DNA of 64,000 nt from the NCBI RefSeq assembly GCF_001558695.1, contig NZ_LNTU01000023.1, positions 248,001 through 312,000 on the forward strand. Direction: 5' to 3'. Of the stretch, positions 59,430 through 64,000 are shown piece by piece. The DNA is from Paramesorhizobium deserti. Its GTDB lineage: Bacteria > Pseudomonadota > Alphaproteobacteria > Rhizobiales > Rhizobiaceae. The translations under genes and the position numbers were made by a program. The stretch's first letter is position 1. Every line of letters starts with the position of its first letter. The notes below the pieces were generated by a model. That model was given only the letters and a program-made list of their open reading frames with translations. It ran no database searches and was not told where the DNA came from.

Positions 59430-62255
59430 CTACCGCCCCGGCCGGCCGGTCTTGCCGGGCCGCCGCTTCTTGCGGGATACCTCCGCCGGATCCTCATAGG
59501 AGCCGATGCCGGCGCGCTCGCGCCTGATCGGCGCTTCGCCGCCCGCCGGGACTTCGGTGCGGCGCACCGTCATCTCATCGAGCGAATTCTTGCGGAAGCG
59601 GCTTTCTCCGGCCGGTACCGCGTGGTCGCCGGAGGTGCCCATCTCGTCGAGATCGGGCTTGCGGAAGAGCGAAGGCTTTCCGTCGTCGACGGTGCGATGC
59701 GCCTTGCGTCCGGCATTGTGCCGGCCCTTGGTGCGGCCCGTCACCGGGCTTTCCAGCTCGACCTCGCGGGCAAGGGGATCGTCGGATATGGCAAGCTCCG
59801 TCTCGCGCAGGCGCTTGATCTCGTCGCGTAGGCGGGCGGCGCGTTCGAAGTCGAGATCGGCGGCGGCGTCGCGCATCTCCTTCTCGAGATGTTCAAGGTG
59901 CGCCTTGAGATTGTTGCCGACAAGCGCGCCCTCCTTGGCGAAACCGGAAATATCGGCCCGCACATGGTCGCGCTCGTAGACCGAGTTGAGAATGTCGCCG
60001 ATGTTCTTCTTGACGCTCTCCGGCGTGATGCCGTGGGCCAGATTGTATTCGGTCTGCTTCTCGCGCCGGCGGGAGGTTTCCGCCATGGCGCGTTCCATCG
60101 AGCCGGTGATCTGGTCGGCATAGAGGATGACCTTGCCGTCGACATTGCGCGCGGCGCGGCCGATGGTCTGGATGAGCGAAGTCTCGGAGCGCAGGAAACC
60201 TTCCTTGTCGGCGTCGAGGATGGCGACGAAGCCGCACTCGGGAATATCCAGGCCCTCACGCAACAGGTTGATACCAACAAGCACGTCGAATGCGCCGAGG
60301 CGCAGGTCGCGCAGTATCTCGATGCGCTCCAGCGTGTCGATATCGGAGTGCATGTAGCGGACGCGGATGCCCTGCTCGTGCAGATATTCCGTCAAATCCT
60401 CGGCCATGCGCTTGGTCAGCACGGTGACCAATGTGCGATAGCCCTTGGCGGTGGTCTCGCGGATCTCGCCAAGCACGTCATCCACCTGGCTCTTGGCCGA
60501 GCGCACCTCGACAGGCGGGTCGATGAGGCCGGTCGGACGGATGACCTGCTCGGCAAAGACGCCGCCGGCCTGCTCCATCTCCCATTTGCCGGGGGTCGCC
60601 GAGACGGCGACGGTCTGCGGGCGCATCGCATCCCATTCCTCGAAGCGCAGCGGACGGTTATCCATGCAGGAGGGTAGGCGGAAGCCGTATTCGGCCAGCG
60701 TCGCCTTGCGGCGGAAGTCGCCGCGATACATGCCGCCGATCTGCGGGATGGTGACGTGGCTCTCGTCGATGAAGACCAGTGCGTTGTCGGGAATGTATTC
60801 GAACAATGTCGGCGGCGGCTCGCCTGGCTTGCGGCCGGTCAGATAGCGCGAATAGTTCTCGATGCCGGCGCAGGAACCTGTCGCCTCCAGCATCTCAAGG
60901 TCGAATGTGGTGCGCTGTTCGAGGCGCTGGGCTTCGAGCAGACGTCCGGCGCGGTTCAGTTCGTCGAGCCGGTGCTTCAGCTCTTCCTTGATCGATCTGA
61001 TGGCCTGGTTGAGCGTCGGGCGCGGCGTGACATAGTGCGAGTTCGCGTAGATCTTCACCGATTTCAGATCGCCGGTCTTCTGACCGGTCAGCGGATCGAA
61101 CTCGGTGATCGTCTCGATCTCGTCGCCGAAGAGGGAGATGCGCCAGGCGCGGTCCTCCAAGTGGGCCGGGAAGATTTCGATCGTATCGCCGCGCACGCGG
61201 AAGGAGCCGCGCACAAAATTAATGTCTTGCCGCTTGTATTGCTGGGCCACGAGGTCGGCCAGAAGCTGGCGCTGGTCGAGCCGGTCGCCGATCTTCATCT
61301 CGAAGGTCATTGCGGTATAGGTCTCGACCGAGCCGATACCGTAGATGCAGGAGACAGAGGCGACGATGATCACGTCGTCGCGCTCGAGCAGAGCGCGGGT
61401 GGCGGAGTGGCGCATCCGGTCGATCTGCTCGTTGATCGAGGATTCCTTCTCGATATAGGTGTCGGAGCGCGGGACGTAGGCCTCCGGCTGGTAGTAATCG
61501 TAATAGGAGACGAAATACTCGACCGCATTGTTGGGAAAGAAGCTCTTGAACTCGCCATAAAGCTGGGCGGCGAGCGTCTTGTTCGGCGCGAGGATGAGCG
61601 CCGGTCGCTGGGTCTCCTCGATCACCTTGGCCATGGTGAAGGTCTTGCCTGAGCCGGTGACGCCGAGGAGAACCTGCGTCTGGTCTTCATCATCGATGCC
61701 GGAGACGAGGTCGCGGATCGCCGTCGGCTGGTCGCCGGAGGGCTGAAAGGCGGTTTCCATGCGGATCGGAATGCCGCCTTCGGACTTTTCCGGCCGGGCA
61801 GGGCGGTGCGGCGTCCACATTTCGCCATTCTTGAACAGCGGATTGCCGGATTCGATCAGGTCGGCGAGCGCCTTGACGGTGGCGGTCGCGCCGGAGGATG
61901 AAAGCCCCGCAGCCTCTTCCAGGCTAATGTCGAGACCGGCGACCGGATTGAGGCCGGCCGCCGCGCGCTCCTTGGCGGAGGCCGCGCCACCCATGGAGGT
62001 GCCGCGCGCGGATTTGCCGGCGGCCGTCGAGCGCTCCGGTATCTTTTTAGGCTGCTTCGGCTTTCCCGCCTTTACCTTCTCCGCTTCGGCGCCGATTTCG
62101 GCGGCCCAATCCGCGATCGAGCCGGACAGGGGCGTGCCTGTCAGCCCGGCCTGGGGCGCTTCGCCAAAACCGTCGGTCGCAAACGTCTCGTCGCTCTCCG
62201 GACGGTCGTATTCGCCCGAGCGCGGCGCGGATGAATTTTTCGGTAATGATGCCAT
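59430..62255 (-). CDS. uvrB: Excinuclease ABC subunit B with long N- and C-terminal extensions
   Basis: DNA-damage helicase of nucleotide excision repair. The core begins near residue 166 ([12 protein letters not shown]); [15 protein letters not shown] is Walker [14 protein letters not shown] the beta-hairpin, [19 protein letters not shown] the DEAD-type motif, [11 protein letters not shown] and QTIGRAARN the helicase motifs, and [18 protein letters not shown] the UVR motif. About 165 residues precede and 100 follow the usual UvrB of about 670. The start is chosen as MASLPKNSS; no good Shine-Dalgarno is seen and the frame is open to 62324. No alphaproteobacterial LexA box was found upstream. 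Confidence 0.95.
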   Translation of the reverse strand: MASLPKNSSAPRSGEYDRPESDETFATDGFGEAPQAGLTGTPLSGSIADWAAEIGAEAEKVKAGKPKQPKKIPERSTAAGKSARGTSMGGAASAKERAAAGLNPVAGLDISLEEAAGLSSSGATATVKALADLIESGNPLFKNGEMWTPHRPARPEKSEGGIPIRMETAFQPSGDQPTAIRDLVSGIDDEDQTQVLLGVTGSGKTFTMAKVIEETQRPALILAPNKTLAAQLYGEFKSFFPNNAVEYFVSYYDYYQPEAYVPRSDTYIEKESSINEQIDRMRHSATRALLERDDVIIVASVSCIYGIGSVETYTAMTFEMKIGDRLDQRQLLADLVAQQYKRQDINFVRGSFRVRGDTIEIFPAHLEDRAWRISLFGDEIETITEFDPLTGQKTGDLKSVKIYANSHYVTPRPTLNQAIRSIKEELKHRLDELNRAGRLLEAQRLEQRTTFDLEMLEATGSCAGIENYSRYLTGRKPGEPPPTLFEYIPDNALVFIDESHVTIPQIGGMYRGDFRRKATLAEYGFRLPSCMDNRPLRFEEWDAMRPQTVAVSATPGKWEMEQAGGVFAEQVIRPTGLIDPPVEVRSAKSQVDDVLGEIRETTAKGYRTLVTVLTKRMAEDLTEYLHEQGIRVRYMHSDIDTLERIEILRDLRLGAFDVLVGINLLREGLDIPECGFVAILDADKEGFLRSETSLIQTIGRAARNVDGKVILYADQITGSMERAMAETSRRREKQTEYNLAHGITPESVKKNIGDILNSVYERDHVRADISGFAKEGALVGNNLKAHLEHLEKEMRDAAADLDFERAARLRDEIKRLRETELAISDDPLAREVELESPVTGRTKGRHNAGRKAHRTVDDGKPSLFRKPDLDEMGTSGDHAVPAGESRFRKNSLDEMTVRRTEVPAGGEAPIRRERAGIGSYEDPAEVSRKKRRPGKTGRPGR

Positions 62256-62285
62256 GGCCGCAATATGGAGAGAGTCAGGAGAAAT

Positions 62286-62319
62286 GAAAAGGGCGCGGCG
62301 GGGAAAACCTCTGCGCCCT
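62286..62319 (-). terminator. Terminator after the SH3 gene
   Basis: On the minus strand GGGCGC and GCGCCC enclose a 16-nt loop and are followed by TTTTC. It lies between the SH3 gene and uvrB. A second inverted repeat, CTCCTGAC/GTCAGGAG, is at 62338-62361. Confidence 0.65.
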
Positions 62320-62380
62320 CTCATGCTGTATCGGCGTCTCCTGACAGTATGTTGTCAGGAGGACATTTGCTTTGTCCGGG

Positions 62381-62914
62381 TTAGCGCGGGCCATCCCAAT
62401 TCGGCATGATGCGCCTGCTGCTGCGCCAGCGCGGCCGATCCCAGTCGCCGCGATCACGCCAGCTTGGCCGGTCGCGCCAACGTGGGCCATCCCAACGATC
62501 ACGATGCCAATGCCGGCGATGCCAGCGGTCACGATAATATCCACGATCGCGATAATAATGCCGGTCGCTCAGTGCGGAGCCGATAATGGCGCCGGCGATC
62601 AGCGGGATGCCGATTGCGGCGGCGCTGTTGCTGAAATCTCCGGAATATCCCGCCGATCCCTGACGGGTCGCGAGATAGCGTGAGGACGCCCAGCCGGACA
62701 GGCCGCCATAGTACACATGGCACCAGCCATAACCAGCGGTACAGCCCCTGACATCCACCCGCGCGCCATTGGGAAGCGTGCCGATGGCGGCATATCGCGT
62801 TCCCGGTCCGCTACGCACGTTCAAATCCGTGGTGACCAGTGCGGTTGCAGCCTGGGCTGAGCCGGCAGCAAACACACCTGTGGCCAGGACGATGGTTCTC
62901 AAGAGTGATTTCAT
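62381..62914 (-). CDS. SH3-domain protein with Arg/Trp-rich tail
   Basis: A 177-residue secreted protein. Signal peptide at 1-22 (SAQAA), then a bacterial SH3 domain at 24-80 (TTDLNVRSGPGTRYAAIGTL, GWCHVYYGGLSGWASSRYL), then a hydrophobic Gly-rich segment (IGIPLIAGAIIGSALSD), and a C-terminal tail rich in Arg, Trp, Asp and His (RWHRRHWHRDRWDGPRWRD). Such tails occur in rhizobial envelope proteins. The SH3 part may bind peptidoglycan. ATG 62914 is chosen because it starts the signal peptide. Confidence 0.85.
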   Translation of the reverse strand: MKSLLRTIVLATGVFAAGSAQAATALVTTDLNVRSGPGTRYAAIGTLPNGARVDVRGCTAGYGWCHVYYGGLSGWASSRYLATRQGSAGYSGDFSNSAAAIGIPLIAGAIIGSALSDRHYYRDRGYYRDRWHRRHWHRDRWDGPRWRDRPSWRDRGDWDRPRWRSSRRIMPNWDGPR

Positions 62915-63001
62915 GGATATGCTCCATGTTACAGACAATCCATCCCTCTGCACATGATAACGCCAAATGCGGGGTTTATGTTCCGGTCAGCCAGTAAAGG
63001 T

Positions 63002-64000
63002 TCAACGCGGCAGGTCGGTGGCGGCGGTGAGAATGCGTGCGGGAAGATAGAGCACCAGCGAGGCCGCGCCCTGGATAACAGAGGAGCCATCGGCAAGGAT
63101 GGCCTCGCCCGGCGTCGGGCCTTCGCCCTCCAGCGTGCGCTCGGTCAGTCCGCCCCTGCGCACGAGGGTCATCAGGGTCGGCGAACTGGCGAACACGTCA
63201 TGACTGCCGCCATCGACCGCGGACAGATCGAGCACGGCGATGCCGTTGTCCCTCAGCATCTGGATGCTGGAGCCGTCGCCGACGCGGGGATGGCCGCCGG
63301 TGATGCGCCCGGAGATGTTGAGCGCCTTGTCTTCCCTGGAAACCAGGACCGCGAAGGGACGGGGCAGTTTGCCGATATCCTTTACCTGCTCCTTGAACAC
63401 GTCGACATCGATATCGGGAGCCGCGAGCATGACGCCGGTCAGCCGGTCGAGCGGTGTGCGCTTGCCGGAGATGGCGAGGGTGCGCAGGGCCTCCATGACC
63501 ACCAGCGTGCCCATGGAATGGCCGACCAGCAGGATGCGCTTCGCTTTCGTCCGGCTGACGATCTCCAGCAGCTTGGCAAGCCCGTCGCGGGCGAAATTGG
63601 CGCTATCTCGGTCATAGGCGTAAAGCCCGAGAGAGCCGCCGGAGGGCCAGGCATAGTGGACGGCGACCGATTTGAAGCCGTAATCGTGGATGAACTGGGC
63701 CTCGCGGAAGGTGCTGTCGGCGAAATTATTGTTGTAGCCGTGCACGAAGATCAGGATTTCCTGCTCGTCGGCCGGGCGGGCGGCCAAGGCCGCGTTCAGC
63801 TTTTCGGTGAAAACCTTGCTGTTATCGTAAGGCTGGAAGGCGACAGCGGCGAAATACTTGGCGGGATTGGGCTTGTAGCCGGTTTTTTCGACGAGACCGT
63901 TCTTGTGGTTGGGCGGAATGCCAACATCGACGCGTGCGAAATTGAGCGTCGGCGAGCGCTTGGCATTATAGGGCAGGGACAGATTGTCGGAGCGTTGACG
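63002..64000 (-). CDS. Alpha/beta hydrolase (DUF900-type), cut by window edge
   Basis: The visible 333 residues are the C-terminal part of a larger protein; the frame is open beyond the right edge. The alpha/beta-hydrolase core has IFVHGYNNNFADST (oxyanion-type start), the nucleophile elbow LLVGHSMGTLVV, an acidic residue near VMLAAPDIDVDVF, and a late GGSHDVFASS with the catalytic His. It belongs to the COG4782-type esterase/lipase-like hydrolases. It lies downstream of no visible gene; its promoter is outside the window. Substrate unknown. Confidence 0.88.
   Translation of the reverse strand, partial: RQRSDNLSLPYNAKRSPTLNFARVDVGIPPNHKNGLVEKTGYKPNPAKYFAAVAFQPYDNSKVFTEKLNAALAARPADEQEILIFVHGYNNNFADSTFREAQFIHDYGFKSVAVHYAWPSGGSLGLYAYDRDSANFARDGLAKLLEIVSRTKAKRILLVGHSMGTLVVMEALRTLAISGKRTPLDRLTGVMLAAPDIDVDVFKEQVKDIGKLPRPFAVLVSREDKALNISGRITGGHPRVGDGSSIQMLRDNGIAVLDLSAVDGGSHDVFASSPTLMTLVRRGGLTERTLEGEGPTPGEAILADGSSVIQGAASLVLYLPARILTAATDLPR

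Noticed and set aside
62256-62380. LexA box before uvrB
   Set aside because: No GTTC-N7-GTTC or GAAC-N7-GTTC was found; the palindrome there has a different sequence.

Overview
The window comes from the chromosome of a GC-rich alphaproteobacterium of the order Hyphomicrobiales (Rhizobiales), most likely Rhizobiaceae or Phyllobacteriaceae. The signs are a fused trpE(G) gene behind a short Trp-Trp-Trp leader peptide, a type-2 leuA, a petABC operon, a BA14K-family protein, UvrB with long extensions, and RIME-like and other palindromic repeats typical of rhizobia. No phage, plasmid, IS element, CRISPR array, rRNA or tRNA gene was found. Genus and species cannot be fixed from this sequence alone.

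Layout. 1-10 kb: the end of putA, the trpL attenuator and trpE(G), a cation-efflux gene, a thioesterase, a leu leader with leuA, then an SDR, a phosphoesterase and a Nudix gene. 10-20 kb: ompW behind a perfect FNR/FixK box, a glutathionyl-hydroquinone reductase, a GNAT gene, and a four-gene leftward MoxR-DUF58-BatA-like operon. 20-29 kb: DUF1285, Nudix and CCA-adding enzyme genes overlapping in one operon, hemF, trmL and two tandem ABC exporters. 29-32.5 kb: petABC (cytochrome bc1) and apt. 32.5-38.5 kb: TetR with a GFA-type protein, two MaoC genes, ychF, vapBC, pth and rplY. 38.8-47 kb: a HerA-like ATPase, then leftward prs, a lipoprotein, an M24-like protein, pgeF, midA and lgt, with ubiK divergent. 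47-52 kb: YbjN-like, csaA, a MarR/OmpR/EnvZ-like regulatory operon divergent from ilvE. 52-64 kb: envelope and stress genes (BA14K, cold shock protein, lytic transglycosylase, double-Kazal lipoprotein, SH3 protein), an HxlR-regulated oxidoreductase pair, one AT-rich foreign-looking gene, uvrB, and the start-truncated end of an alpha/beta hydrolase.

Three things stand out. (1) trpL and a newly proposed leu leader share one promoter design (-35, 17 bp, -10, 8 nt, ATG), which predicts that both leader mRNAs are leaderless; the leu leader has a Leu-rich peptide and mutually exclusive antiterminator and terminator stems. A tetR gene uses nearly the same design, with its operator lying across the promoter. 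(2) A dispersed family of GTGAATA-type heptad repeats, arranged as inverted repeats, follows the stop codon of six genes; in trmL the repeat itself supplies the last residues and the stop codon. (3) Several accessory candidates deserve a look: the AT-rich membrane protein gene at 58.8-59.3 kb, a 30-codon ORF with a strong ribosome binding site before the ABC exporters, and the double-Kazal lipoprotein.
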